Source: an uncultured Bacillota bacterium (lineage in GTDB: Bacteria > Bacillota_I > Bacilli_A > RFN20 > CAG-826). From it: a DNA stretch of 64,000 nucleotides. How positions within the stretch are numbered: position 1 is the stretch's first letter; each line of letters opens with the position of its first letter. This document shows, one piece after another, positions 30,617-39,138 of this stretch. The translations under genes were made by a program, and so were the position numbers. A model generated the notes under the pieces. That model saw nothing but the letters and a program-made list of their open reading frames with translations. It searched no databases and was not told the DNA's origin. The stretch spans positions 654,316-718,315 of the forward strand of contig CASEPN010000001.1 of the NCBI GenBank assembly GCA_949289845.1. The letters are read 5' to 3'.

Positions 30617-31564
30617 TTACTTTATCCCGGCCCCGAAGGGGCTTTCAAGAGGGGGAAGCGTTTTCCTGAAGCAAGGAAGGAGGGAAAGGAAAGGCTCCTC
30701 CCTCCTCCTCACGAGAATTCCCACCTTCCCCTCCTGGTTCCTCTCCCTCATCAGGGCGAGGGCCTCCCGCGGGCGCAGGGCGAGCGTCCTCTCTATGAGG
30801 GAGTCCCCGCGGGACACCATATGGAGGGGCTCCTTCTCCCCCACGGCCTTCGCGAGGAAGAAATGCGTGATGTTCCTCCTCCCGATGACGCGGTACTCGT
30901 CCTCGACGGACCCGAGGTAAAGGAGGGGCACGACATCCCTTCCCAGCTCCTCGAGGCATTCCCTCCTAAGGGCTTCCTCGAGGGTCTCGCCCCGGTCAAC
31001 GCCTCCTCCGGGGGTCTCGAGGTAGCCTTCCTTCCCGAAGGCGTCGTCCCTCCGGATCTCGTGGAGGAGCAGCTTCCCCTCCTCGTCGAGGACGAGCCCC
31101 CGGGCGATGATGCGGGGATGTTCCTCCCACCCTTCCTTCCGGAGAGGATAAAGGTCGTCCTCCATCCTGAAGCGGTACTTCCCCTTGAGGGACATGAGCC
31201 AGTCCTTCCTTCGAAGGGAAAGGAGGCTTCCCTCCCCGAGGGTCCCGTTCCCCCGGGGGAGGAGGACGTCCCTCCGCGGGAGGAAGCCGGCCTTGGGAAG
31301 GAGGGGCGACCCTTCCTTCCCGAGGAGGAACTCCTTCCCGTCCCGGAGGAAGAGGAGGTAGAGGAGGAAGGAGAAGGCTTCCTCCAGAAGGGGCGTTTCC
31401 CCTCTTAGGGAAAGCGAGAGGAGGCCCCCTCTTTCCCCGATGTCCCTGAGGGAGATTCCCCCAAGGGGAGCTTTCCCTTCCCTAAGGAAGAAGGAGAAGG
31501 TCCTCTCCCCCTTCCCGATCCTCTCCCGTTCCTCGAGAAGGACGTTCGTTCCCTGATATCCCAT
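30617..31564 (-). CDS. Nudix hydrolase with unusual N-terminal domain
   Basis: 315 residues. The C-terminal half (about 150-315) has a complete Nudix box (GGGVDRGETLEEALRRECLEELG), which hydrolyses nucleoside diphosphate derivatives. The N-terminal 145 residues are Leu/Gly/Arg-rich with LREGKAPLGGISLRDIGERGG, resembling a degenerate acetyltransferase (GNAT) fold rather than a named partner domain. ATG 31564 lies six bases after TAGAAT. It is transcribed divergently from the SpoU gene just 35 bases away. Confidence 0.72.
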   Translation of the reverse strand: MGYQGTNVLLEERERIGKGERTFSFFLREGKAPLGGISLRDIGERGGLLSLSLRGETPLLEEAFSFLLYLLFLRDGKEFLLGKEGSPLLPKAGFLPRRDVLLPRGNGTLGEGSLLSLRRKDWLMSLKGKYRFRMEDDLYPLRKEGWEEHPRIIARGLVLDEEGKLLLHEIRRDDAFGKEGYLETPGGGVDRGETLEEALRRECLEELGRDVVPLLYLGSVEDEYRVIGRRNITHFFLAKAVGEKEPLHMVSRGDSLIERTLALRPREALALMRERNQEGKVGILVRRREEPFLSLLPCFRKTLPPLESPFGAGIK

Positions 31565-31570
31565 GGAGCG

Positions 31571-31592
31571 ATTCTATCCCCTGCCCTATAGT
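31571..31592. promoter_or_regulatory. Divergent leaderless promoter pair
   Basis: Minus-strand TAGAAT (31571-31576) lies 6 bases before the Nudix ATG; plus-strand TATAGT (31587-31592) lies 6 bases before the SpoU ATG at 31599. The two start codons are only 34 bases apart, so the -35 regions must overlap the opposite gene's coding sequence. Confidence 0.55.
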
Positions 31593-31598
31593 GATGCC

Positions 31599-32318
31599 AT
31601 GGAACGGTATGGACGTGAGAAGGGAATCGGACTCGCCCTCGGGACGACCCTTTGCTACGAGATGCTGAGGAAGGGGAGGGAGGTCGCGCGGAAGCTCTAC
31701 TTGTCCCCCCTCCTGAGGGAGGAGAGGACGAGGAAGGAGCTCACCGCCCTGGCGAGGGAAATCCATGTCCCTGTCTTCGAGAACAACCTTAAGATCTTCC
31801 GGGAAAGCGAGAAGGAAAGCTGCTACGCGATCGGGGAGTTCCTCGTGAGGGAGGAGCCTCTTCCCAAGGACGAGGACCACGTCCTCCTCGAAAGCCCGGG
31901 CACCCTCGGGAACATCGGGACGATCATGCGCTCCATGGCATCCTTCGGCGTCCACTCCCTCGCCCTCCTCCTCCCCGCGGGAGACCCTCATTCCCCGAAG
32001 GCGGTCCGCTCCTCGATGGGCGCCTACTTCCAGACGAGGATCCGGACGTACCCTTCCTTCGAGGAATACGCGAAGGACTTCCCCGGAAGGAAGATCCTCC
32101 CCTTCATGCTGGACGGGGCGACCCCCCTCCGGGAGGCGGACCTCAAGGGCCCCCTCACCCTTGCCTTCGGGAACGAGGGAAGGGGTCTCGGGAAGGAATG
32201 GAAGGAAAGAGGGAGCCCCGTCCTCATCCCGATGGAAGAGGGGGTGGACTCCCTCAATCTCGATAACGCGGCCTCGATCGCCCTATACGCCCTCCACGAG
32301 AGGAGAAGGAAGGGCTAG
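31599..32318 (+). CDS. SpoU/TrmH-family RNA 2'-O-methyltransferase
   Basis: 239 residues with a SPOUT-class knotted fold: motif 1 GNIGTIMRS, motif 2 LAFGNEGRGL and motif 3 LIPMEEGVDSLNLDNAAS. Family members methylate ribose in tRNA or rRNA using S-adenosylmethionine. An in-frame ATG exists at 31563, but ATG 31599 is chosen because TATAGT stands exactly six bases before it. Motif 3 reads SLNLDNAAS where the family usually has SLNVSVAAG. Its stop overlaps the end of the convergent gene by 4 bases. Confidence 0.82.
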   Translation: MERYGREKGIGLALGTTLCYEMLRKGREVARKLYLSPLLREERTRKELTALAREIHVPVFENNLKIFRESEKESCYAIGEFLVREEPLPKDEDHVLLESPGTLGNIGTIMRSMASFGVHSLALLLPAGDPHSPKAVRSSMGAYFQTRIRTYPSFEEYAKDFPGRKILPFMLDGATPLREADLKGPLTLAFGNEGRGLGKEWKERGSPVLIPMEEGVDSLNLDNAASIALYALHERRRKG

Positions 32319-33283
32319 CGCCCCCGGAAGGCCCCAAGGAACTCCCGGAAGTCCTTGAGCGTCCCTTCCGCGAGCATCCGGAAGGGAGGGAGGAACCTCC
32401 GCATCCCGAACTCGACGAGGGCCATCGCGTGGCGGACCCTCCTCGCCCCCACCAGCTCCCCCTCGAAGATGGGGTGGATGATCCTCACCAGGAGCAAGGG
32501 CTCCACGGGATTCCCGAAGAGGGTCCCTTTCCCGAGGGCGAAGCCGCCGTTGGCGTAGCCGAGCGCCTTGGCGCACTCCCCCCGCTGGGAAGGCAGGAGC
32601 GGGAAGCTCGGGGAATAGGCGTAGAGGAGCACCCCCCGGAGCGGGGGCTCCTCCAGGTAGCGGAGCGAGACCGGGCATTCCCTCCCCGCCTTTTGGAAGG
32701 AGACGAGCATCCCCTCCTCGTCCTCCTGATAGGGATAGCCCCCTTCCTCCATGAGTTCGCGGAGGACCTTCCTTTGCTCGCAGGGGAAGAGCCTCCCCGG
32801 CCCGTCGATCCTCTCGTGGACGAGGAGGGACTCCCGTTTCCTCCGTTCCCTGAGGAGGGGGAGCCACTCTCCCGCGAGGTCGGGAAAGCCCTCTTTCACG
32901 AGGGAGGGAAGGATCTCCTTCCCCACGAGGGCCACGTTCCCGAGGGCGGCCTTGACCGTCTTCTCCCCCACGTCCTCGGGGAAGGAAAGGAAGGGGATCT
33001 CATAGGAAAGGTAGGGGCATTCCTCCCCCTTCCGCATGAGGAAGCGGCCCCAGAGGGCGCCCTCGTTCATCCGCTCGAGCGCCTCGTATAGCCTGGCTCC
33101 CGCCTCCTGCTCCCAAGGGATCTCCGCCCGCGCCTTCGAAAGGAGGGAGAAACCCTTCTCCTCGAAGGAGAAGGAGAGCCGTATCCCTTCCCCCTCGTCT
33201 AGGAACCTTCCCGGCCCGACGGGCCGAAAGGAAGGACGTTCCTCCATGAGGGAACGGAGGAGGCGCGCCTGGAGCTCTTCCAT
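32315..33283 (-). CDS. Two-domain protein, possibly YbjN-like
   Basis: 322 residues, soluble, two halves of about 160 residues that both open with LRxLMEE-type helices (LLRSLMEERPSFRPVG and VLRELMEEGGYPYQ) followed by beta-strand runs, as in tandem YbjN/type-III-chaperone-like folds. Function unknown. TATCCT lies six bases before the ATG. It converges with the SpoU gene and shares its last 4 bases. Confidence 0.5.
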   Translation of the reverse strand: MEELQARLLRSLMEERPSFRPVGPGRFLDEGEGIRLSFSFEEKGFSLLSKARAEIPWEQEAGARLYEALERMNEGALWGRFLMRKGEECPYLSYEIPFLSFPEDVGEKTVKAALGNVALVGKEILPSLVKEGFPDLAGEWLPLLRERRKRESLLVHERIDGPGRLFPCEQRKVLRELMEEGGYPYQEDEEGMLVSFQKAGRECPVSLRYLEEPPLRGVLLYAYSPSFPLLPSQRGECAKALGYANGGFALGKGTLFGNPVEPLLLVRIIHPIFEGELVGARRVRHAMALVEFGMRRFLPPFRMLAEGTLKDFREFLGAFRGR

Positions 33284-33289
33284 GAGGGG

Positions 33290-33295
33290 AGGATA
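33290..33295 (-). promoter_or_regulatory. -10 element of the 32315-33283 gene
   Basis: TATCCT ends 6 bases before the ATG at 33283; no Shine-Dalgarno site. Confidence 0.45.
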
Positions 33296-33314
33296 CGTCC
33301 CTTATGGCCAAAGG

Positions 33315-33336
33315 AAAAGACCGGGGTCTCCCCCGG
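33315..33336 (-). terminator. Terminator of the YbjN-like pair
   Basis: Minus-strand CCGGGG/CCCCGG hairpin followed by TCTTTTCC, 16 bases after the 33353-33877 gene. Confidence 0.7.
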
Positions 33337-33352
33337 CCTTCCTAGGAGCGGG

Positions 33353-33877
33353 TCAGCACTCGATGTAGGCCTTCTTGAACTCCTCGAAGGAGGAATACTT
33401 CCCCTCCGCGAGTTCCTTGAGGCAGGTCAGCTCCTCGTCGCCCCAGGCGATCGTGCGCTGGATGGCGCCCCGGGCGAACTGCATCCCCATGTCGTCGCTT
33501 CCGAAGGCGGTCCCCTCCTGGTAGTCGATGCGCTTGTTGTCCGAGGAAAGGACGAAGCGGCCCATCTTCCCGTTGTTCGTGTTCGCGTAGGCGAGGCCCT
33601 CCAGGAAGAGGGGGCGGTTCGCGATCCCGTCGATGTCGATGGGGCACACCGTCTGGATCCACGGGTAGGAGGTATCCGTCTCCTCATGGAAGAGGATGAT
33701 GAGGAGCAGCGAGTCGCGGGAGTCGCCCTTGAAGGTCGCGACGATGTTCCCGTCCTTCGTGTCGTACTTGTAGCCGAGGTCGTCCATCGCCTCGATGACG
33801 GCCTGGCGCATCCTCCTGTCGAGAGGGGTCGCCCCGCCCGTCGCGGGCTGCTGGGGCGCAGTCTTCTTGCCGAACAT
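33353..33877 (-). CDS. YbjN-like protein, copy B
   Basis: 174 residues starting MFGKK, with a low-complexity Gln/Pro/Thr stretch then a compact alpha/beta domain (RQAVIEAMDDLGYKYD, IVATFKGD, RPLFLEGLAYANTNN). The pattern matches its upstream neighbour, so the two are probably paralogues of the YbjN/bacterial sensory-transduction regulator fold. No catalytic motif; possibly a chaperone-like or scaffold protein. It lies 20 bases from the other copy and has AGGAGGAAG before the start. Confidence 0.55.
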   Translation of the reverse strand: MFGKKTAPQQPATGGATPLDRRMRQAVIEAMDDLGYKYDTKDGNIVATFKGDSRDSLLLIILFHEETDTSYPWIQTVCPIDIDGIANRPLFLEGLAYANTNNGKMGRFVLSSDNKRIDYQEGTAFGSDDMGMQFARGAIQRTIAWGDEELTCLKELAEGKYSSFEEFKKAYIEC

Positions 33878-33897
33878 CTTCTATCTTCCTCCTTCGA

Positions 33898-34401
33898 TCA
33901 AAGCTTGTTCCGGAACTCCTCCACGGAGCTGATCTCGCCGCGGGCGACGGCGAGGAGCTGCCCGAAGAAGCCCTTCTGCGTCCCTATGACGCGATTGCAG
34001 TAGGCATGGACGGTGGAGGGGGTGATCTCGCTCCCGACGAAGCGGAAGCCGGCGTCTGCGGCCAGGAAGTCCTGCCCGTCCCCCTCGAGGATGTGGATGT
34101 CCCCGACCACGAGCGCGTTCTCGGCGATGTTGAGGCACTCGAGGAAGAGGGGGTAGTCGACGGGGTCGGGAAGCGAGACGTAGAGCACGAAGCGCACGTT
34201 CACGGCGTTCCCGTTGTTCACCTCGTCCAGCTTGATCACGACCTTGCGGTCGCCATTGTCGAAGATGGCGACGAACTGATTTTCGTCCCGCTCGTCGCGG
34301 TACTCGATTCCCTTCGCGTCGAGGGCGGCCGCCATCCTCGCCTTCGCCCGCTCGAGGGCGCCCCCGCTCTCGGCGGGGCCGGTCTTCTTAGTTCCGAACA
34401 T
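33898..34401 (-). CDS. YbjN-like protein, copy A
   Basis: 167 residues, MFGTKK start, AKARMAAALDAKGIEY helix, then FVAIFDNGDRKVVI strands and a LFLECLNIAENALV helix parallel to copy B. It heads the two-gene operon: TATAAT lies upstream (34424-34429) with a leader carrying AGGAGGAAG. A cre-like sequence overlaps the promoter. Function unknown. Confidence 0.55.
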   Translation of the reverse strand: MFGTKKTGPAESGGALERAKARMAAALDAKGIEYRDERDENQFVAIFDNGDRKVVIKLDEVNNGNAVNVRFVLYVSLPDPVDYPLFLECLNIAENALVVGDIHILEGDGQDFLAADAGFRFVGSEITPSTVHAYCNRVIGTQKGFFGQLLAVARGEISSVEEFRNKL

Positions 34402-34423
34402 GTCTTCCTCCTGATTTGGGTGA

Positions 34424-34440
34424 ATTATAAAGCGCTTCCA
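34424..34440. promoter_or_regulatory. Promoter of the YbjN-like pair with cre-like overlap
   Basis: Minus-strand TATAAT (34424-34429) drives 34401. On the minus strand TGGAAGCGCTTTAT (34427-34440) matches the CcpA cre consensus at 12 of 14 positions and overlaps the -10. The -35 is unclear. Confidence 0.45.
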
Positions 34441-34537
34441 GGAAATTGCTGAGAAAGATTTTCACAAGATCGCCCCGTCCCCGGAAAGACCCCCTCGCCT
34501 GCCCCTTCCTGAGGATTCCCGGAAGCCTTCCGCGAGG

Positions 34538-35968
34538 CTACTCCCCGATCGCCATGACCGAGCGGATCGCCCCCTCGATCGTCTTCTCACGCGACTCGTG
34601 GCCGTACTTGTCCACGCTCGCCGCGTCCCTGACCTCGTGGGTGAGGCAGGAGGGGCCGCCGATGCAGCCGCCGACGCAGGCCATCCCCTCGATGAAGTTG
34701 AAGGGAGGGTTCCCGCGCTTCAGGGCCATGAGGGCCTTCTTGCATTCCTCGAGCCCCGAGCAGGCGATAGGCTTCGCCTCGAAGGAGCTTCCCTGCTCCG
34801 TGAGGGCTTCCTTGACGGCCTCGGTGAGCCCTCCGCTCCTTGCGAAGATGCGCCCGAAGAAGGAGGCGTTGTCGAGGGGCCTTTCCTCGAGGGACTTGAG
34901 GTCGATCCCCATCGCGTCGATGAGGGCCTGGAGCTCCTCGAAGGTGATGACGCAGTCGACGTAGGCGCGGGACTTCTCGTCGAACATTTCCATCTTCTTG
35001 GCGATGCAGGGCCCGCAGAAGACGATCTTCGCCCTCGGGTCGGTCTTCTTGACGTAGCGCGCGATCATCGCCATCGGGGAGAGATTGTGGCTGATCTTGT
35101 CCTTGAGCTCGGGGAAGGCGGTCTCGATGTAGCGGACGAAGGCCGGGCAGCAGGAGGAGGTGAGGACTCCCTTCTCCTCGAGCTCCTTGGCCTCCTCGTA
35201 GGCGACCATGTCGGCCCCGAGGGCGGCCTCGACGACATTCCGGAAGCCCATCTTCTCGATGCCCATGACGACCTGGCCGAGCTTCGCGTAGTGGAACTGG
35301 CTCGAGATCGAGGGGGCGACGATCATGTAGGGGACGGAGTCGCCCTTCTCCCCTTCCTTGAGGATGTCGAGGCACTTGAGGATGTAGCTCTTGTCCATGA
35401 TCGCGCCGAAGGGGCACATGTAGCTGCAGGCCCCGCAGCGCGTGCACTTCTCCTCGATGATCTCGGTGATCTGGTCCTCCCTCATGCGGATGGCCCCGAC
35501 CTTGCAGGCGGCCTCGCAAGGGCGCTTGTGGTTGAGGATCGCGCCATAGGGGCACGCCTTCATGCAAAGCCCGCAGTTCACGCAGCGCGTCTTGTCGATC
35601 CGCGCCCGGAGGTCCGTCCCGAAGGAGATGCAGTTGAGCCGGCAGGCCTGGGCGCAGCGGTGCGCCAGGCACCCGCGGCAGGCGTCGGTGACGGTCATGC
35701 CGCCGATCGGGCACTGGTCGCAGGCGGCCTCGATGACCTCGAGGATGTTGGGGTTCTCCTTGTCCCCGCCGATGGCGAGCTTGACGCGCTCGGCGGCGAT
35801 CGCCCGTTCCTTGTAGACGCAGCAGCGCATCGAGGGCTTCGGGCCCGGGGCGATCTTCCTCGGGATGTCCTGGAGGTCTTCCTCGAGCGTGCCGCGGAGG
35901 TAGCTCGAGGCCACCTCGCGGAGGACGCGGTACTTGAGCTCCTGCACCTGGGTGTCGAACTTGTTCAT
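34538..35968 (-). CDS. [FeFe]-hydrogenase-like protein with multiple 4Fe-4S clusters
   Basis: 476 residues. The N-terminal 200 residues are Cys-rich (CRGCLAHRCAQAC, CVNCGLCMKACP, CTRCGACSYMCP), followed by the hydrogenase large-subunit domain with H-cluster motifs TSSCCPAF, FCGPCIAKK and MACVGGC. The second motif has Gly where catalytic group A enzymes have Met. It may be a group B type [FeFe]-hydrogenase oxidising or producing H2 with ferredoxin. Last gene of the Rex-AdhE-hydrogenase cluster; 12 bases separate it from the phosphatase gene. Confidence 0.85.
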   Translation of the reverse strand: MNKFDTQVQELKYRVLREVASSYLRGTLEEDLQDIPRKIAPGPKPSMRCCVYKERAIAAERVKLAIGGDKENPNILEVIEAACDQCPIGGMTVTDACRGCLAHRCAQACRLNCISFGTDLRARIDKTRCVNCGLCMKACPYGAILNHKRPCEAACKVGAIRMREDQITEIIEEKCTRCGACSYMCPFGAIMDKSYILKCLDILKEGEKGDSVPYMIVAPSISSQFHYAKLGQVVMGIEKMGFRNVVEAALGADMVAYEEAKELEEKGVLTSSCCPAFVRYIETAFPELKDKISHNLSPMAMIARYVKKTDPRAKIVFCGPCIAKKMEMFDEKSRAYVDCVITFEELQALIDAMGIDLKSLEERPLDNASFFGRIFARSGGLTEAVKEALTEQGSSFEAKPIACSGLEECKKALMALKRGNPPFNFIEGMACVGGCIGGPSCLTHEVRDAASVDKYGHESREKTIEGAIRSVMAIGE

Positions 35969-35980
35969 GGGCGCTCCTTT

Positions 35981-37168
35981 CTAGAAATAGGCGACGCGGA
36001 TGTGCTTCCCCATCCTGCGGAGGGACTGGGCGAGGGCCTCGACGAGCTGCATCTTCGTCGCGATCGAGATCCCGAGGGAGGGGTCCTGGTGGGCGGGGTT
36101 CACCGCGCAGCCGACGAAGAAGCTGATGTCGCTCGCCTCCTCGAAGAGGACGCGGGCGAGGAGGGAGGCCCCGTCCTCCTTGTAGGACCAGTCGAAGTAG
36201 CGCTCGTTCTTCCCGAGGTAGTCCTCGGCGAGCCTCACGAGCGCGTTCAGGGTGATGACTCCCTCGGTGGCGAGGTCCACCCCATCGATATGGGAGATGG
36301 GCGGGATCATGGGGTCGGGGTAGTCGAGGGTGGGCTCCACCTTCGTCCCGAGGTAGCGGGCGCACACCTTCCCCGTCGTCCCCCCGCAGACGAGGTGCTT
36401 CCCCTCCTTGCTGAAGAAGAGGGACATCATCTTCCCGTCGTCCTCGGGGTTCGTCGCCGGGCCGACGAGGAGGTTCGCGTTCACCCTCTTCCTTCGCCGG
36501 AGGGCGAGGGCGGTCGTGTCGTCGCCCGGGCGCGAATTATAGAGGACGCGGCAGTGGTCGACCAAGAGGGTGGCGAGGTTCTTCGCCGAGAGGCCGGGCG
36601 AGAAGAGGGCCTCCATGTAGGAGCCGATCTCCTTCCTCGTCCAGCCGAAGTTGAGGGTCTCCCCCACCCCGGCGTATACCGCCCCGTCGCTCATGAGAAG
36701 GAGGGCGTCCTCCGGGGCGAGCCTTCCCCTGGCCCTCCTGACGGCCTTCCCCCCGATCTCGAGGTCGTCCCAGAGGAGGGGGGTCTCCTTCCCCCCGTGG
36801 AGGAAGAGGGGCTCGGGATTATCGAAGTTATAGATGGTGAAGGACCACTCGGGGGTCACCTTGGCGATCGTGAAGGTCGAGTAGGCGACGTTCCCCCGGT
36901 CCTTCGAGACGGGGAGGGTGCGCGCGAGGGCGTCCACCGCCTCGCGGAGGGGGAGCCCCCCTTCCACCATCCGCGAAAGGAGGGTCGAGGCGAGGGTGCT
37001 CAGGATGTTCGCCTGGACGCCGCTCCCGAGCCCGTCGGCGAGCACGAGGACGCTGTCCCCCGTCTCGGGGACGATCGCCCTCACCTGGTCGCCGCAAAGC
37101 TCCTCTCCCTTCTTGCAAAGGGAAAGGGAGCCCCACTCCAGCTCCGTCCTATCGGCCGTCCACGCCAT
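35981..37168 (-). CDS. SpoIIE/PP2C-type serine/threonine phosphatase
   Basis: 395 residues. Residues 1-215 form a PP2C/SpoIIE domain (GDQVRAIVPETGDSVLVLADGLGSG and RPGDDTTALALR carry the metal-binding Asp residues); residues 215-395 form a second domain of unknown fold. It overlaps the sensory hydrogenase by 20 bases, a strong sign that the two form a sensing pair. In clostridial genomes sensory HydS proteins commonly neighbour a protein phosphatase, so the likely job is relaying redox or H2 status to an unknown substrate. Confidence 0.8.
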   Translation of the reverse strand: MAWTADRTELEWGSLSLCKKGEELCGDQVRAIVPETGDSVLVLADGLGSGVQANILSTLASTLLSRMVEGGLPLREAVDALARTLPVSKDRGNVAYSTFTIAKVTPEWSFTIYNFDNPEPLFLHGGKETPLLWDDLEIGGKAVRRARGRLAPEDALLLMSDGAVYAGVGETLNFGWTRKEIGSYMEALFSPGLSAKNLATLLVDHCRVLYNSRPGDDTTALALRRRKRVNANLLVGPATNPEDDGKMMSLFFSKEGKHLVCGGTTGKVCARYLGTKVEPTLDYPDPMIPPISHIDGVDLATEGVITLNALVRLAEDYLGKNERYFDWSYKEDGASLLARVLFEEASDISFFVGCAVNPAHQDPSLGISIATKMQLVEALAQSLRRMGKHIRVAYF

Positions 37169-38846
37169 CCTCGTCCTCTCCCGGGAGGGCTTCCTTGAGC
37201 CTCGTCAGGGCGACCTTCGTCTCCGCGGCGCTCTCGCCGAGGAGGGAAGCGATCTCCTGGACCGCCCGCATGTTCCGCTCGACGACCTCGTTGACCGTCT
37301 CCGCGGTCTTCCTCGCCCTCTCCAGGGCCTCGCTCCGGCGCTCCTCCTCCTTCGTGATGTCGCGGAAGACGCCGATGAGGACGTGGAAGCGCTCCTCGTA
37401 GGTGATGGTCGCCATCAGGCACTTCCCGTACTCGGCGAGGTAGATCTTCCTGTCCTTCACCTTCTCGCCCCCGAGGGTGAGGGCGAAGAGCGCCGGGTCC
37501 ATGAGGGCGTTGATTTCCTTCCCCTTCAGGTCCTGGGGGGAAGGGGCGCCGACGAGCCTTGCCATCTCGGGGTTCGCTAGCTCGACATGGAAGGACTCGT
37601 CGAGGACGAGGATCGCCTCCTCGCTCCCCTCGACGATCGTGTCCCCGAAGTTCTCGGCCTTCGCCATGAGGTAGGGGAGGCACATCTCCTCGCTCGCCTT
37701 CCCCTCGAGGACGGCGATCGCCTTCGCCCGGCAGGTGGGATAGCCGCAGGAGGAGCAGTTGAGCTCGTCCCGGGGGCTCCTCTTCCCGATCGAGGAGAGG
37801 ACCCGGCGGATCTCTTCCTCGCTATGCTCTTTCCTGGGACGGGGCGCCCCGTGGAAGAAGGCGCTGAGGGCGCCCTTCTCCATGGGCTCGACGGGGAAGT
37901 CCCTGGGGCCGGCGCTATCGCGGACGAGGATCGTCCCGGCGAGGAGCGAGCCATTCCTCTTCCTGATGATGGGCCCGTTCACGCAGGAGCCGTGGCAGCT
38001 GCTCATCTCGACGAAGGCATGGTGGACCCTTCCTTCCTTGATGTCCTCGAGGGCGGAGAGGGTCTCGTCCATCCCCCCGACGGCGAGGTAGCGGTACCCC
38101 TCCTCCTTCCCCATCGTGTCGAGGATTCCTCCTTCGACCGGGAAGAGGCGGCACTTCCCTTCCTCCTTGCGATCCCCGCCTTGGGAGGTCTTCTTGAGGG
38201 AGATGCCCGCTTCCTCGAGGAGGAGGTCCAGCTCCTGGAAGGTGAGGACTGAGTCGACGAGCCCCTCGGACATGTCCCCTTCCTCCTTCTTGGCGATGCA
38301 GGGGCCGATGAAGATGACCTTCGCGTCCCTCTCCCTCGACTTGATCGCCTTCGCGTGGGCCTGGAGGGGGGTCATCACCGGGGCGAGAAAGGGCACGAGC
38401 TCGGGGTAGTACTTCTCCACGAGCGCGTTCACGCTCGGGCAGCAGGTGGAGATGAGGACGTCGGCCTTCCCTTCATGAAGGATCTCCTCGTAGCGCCTCT
38501 TCACGAGGGTCGCCCCGAGGGCCGTCTCCTCGACGCTCCGGAAGCCGAGGGAAAGGAGCGCCTCCTCCATGTCCTTGAAGGAGGAGCCGGGATAGGCGGC
38601 GTGGAAGCTCGGCGCAAGAGAGCAGACGGCCTTCCCCGAGCGGAGGAGCGCCTTCGCCTTGGCCCTGTCGTCCCTCACTTCCTTGCAGTTCTGGGGGCAG
38701 ACGAGGTAGCAGCGCCCGCAGAGGACGCAGTCCCCCTGGACGATCCTGGCCTGCCCGTCGTGGAAGCTGATGCTCTTCACCGGGCAGCTCCGGATGCACT
38801 TGTAGCAGCTCCGGCAGTCGTTCTCCTTGCTCACGAGGACGTTCAT
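37149..38846 (-). CDS. hydS: Sensory [FeFe]-hydrogenase (HydS-type) with PAS domain
   Basis: 565 residues. Two N-terminal 4Fe-4S motifs (CRSCYKCIRSCP, CVLCGRCYLVCP), H-cluster domain with STCCPSV, FIGPCIAKK and SSCHGSCVNGP, a CSSCGYPTC Fe-S domain, a PAS domain (about 410-515) and a C-terminal helical stretch. This is the group C design in which the hydrogenase acts as a redox/H2 sensor for a partner. It carries Gly in place of Met in the second H-cluster motif. Its partner phosphatase overlaps it by 20 bases. Confidence 0.87.
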   Translation of the reverse strand: MNVLVSKENDCRSCYKCIRSCPVKSISFHDGQARIVQGDCVLCGRCYLVCPQNCKEVRDDRAKAKALLRSGKAVCSLAPSFHAAYPGSSFKDMEEALLSLGFRSVEETALGATLVKRRYEEILHEGKADVLISTCCPSVNALVEKYYPELVPFLAPVMTPLQAHAKAIKSRERDAKVIFIGPCIAKKEEGDMSEGLVDSVLTFQELDLLLEEAGISLKKTSQGGDRKEEGKCRLFPVEGGILDTMGKEEGYRYLAVGGMDETLSALEDIKEGRVHHAFVEMSSCHGSCVNGPIIRKRNGSLLAGTILVRDSAGPRDFPVEPMEKGALSAFFHGAPRPRKEHSEEEIRRVLSSIGKRSPRDELNCSSCGYPTCRAKAIAVLEGKASEEMCLPYLMAKAENFGDTIVEGSEEAILVLDESFHVELANPEMARLVGAPSPQDLKGKEINALMDPALFALTLGGEKVKDRKIYLAEYGKCLMATITYEERFHVLIGVFRDITKEEERRSEALERARKTAETVNEVVERNMRAVQEIASLLGESAAETKVALTRLKEALPGEDEDGVDGR

Positions 38847-38887
38847 AGGGACTCCCTTCTCGGAAAAGGAAAGAGGGGCGCCTCCCC

Positions 38888-39136
38888 CTAGAGGAGAGGC
38901 GCCACCTTGTCGTCGAAGAGCTGCCCGACGTTCTCGGGGCGGATGCCGGGGACGATTTCGTCCCCCACCCGCACCGCCACCCCGTCGTGGGAGCAGCAGG
39001 AGAGGCAGAAGGCGGCCTTGAGCTCGACCTTCTCCTCCCAGTGGCGCTTCCGGATCTCCTCCCGGCAGCGCTCGATGACCTCGGGGGAGCCCTTGAGGTG
39101 GCAGGAGCTCCCGACGCAGATGCTAAGGGTGACCAT
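38888..39136 (-). CDS. Thioredoxin-like [2Fe-2S] ferredoxin (NuoE-like)
   Basis: 82 residues with CVGSSC (Cys7, Cys12) and CLSCC (Cys44, Cys48), the ligand set of a thioredoxin-fold [2Fe-2S] ferredoxin related to the NuoE/HydC subunit. It would pass electrons between NADH- or ferredoxin-linked partners and the hydrogenases. It starts 2 bases after the adhE stop and ends about 40 bases before the sensory hydrogenase gene. Confidence 0.85.
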   Translation of the reverse strand: MVTLSICVGSSCHLKGSPEVIERCREEIRKRHWEEKVELKAAFCLSCCSHDGVAVRVGDEIVPGIRPENVGQLFDDKVAPLL

Positions 39137-39138
39137 AT

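Noticed and set aside
34598-37198. 866-codon plus-strand open frame opposite the hydrogenase and phosphatase genes
   Set aside because: Same cause as above; low-complexity Glu/Ala/Val/Leu product with no recognisable domain.
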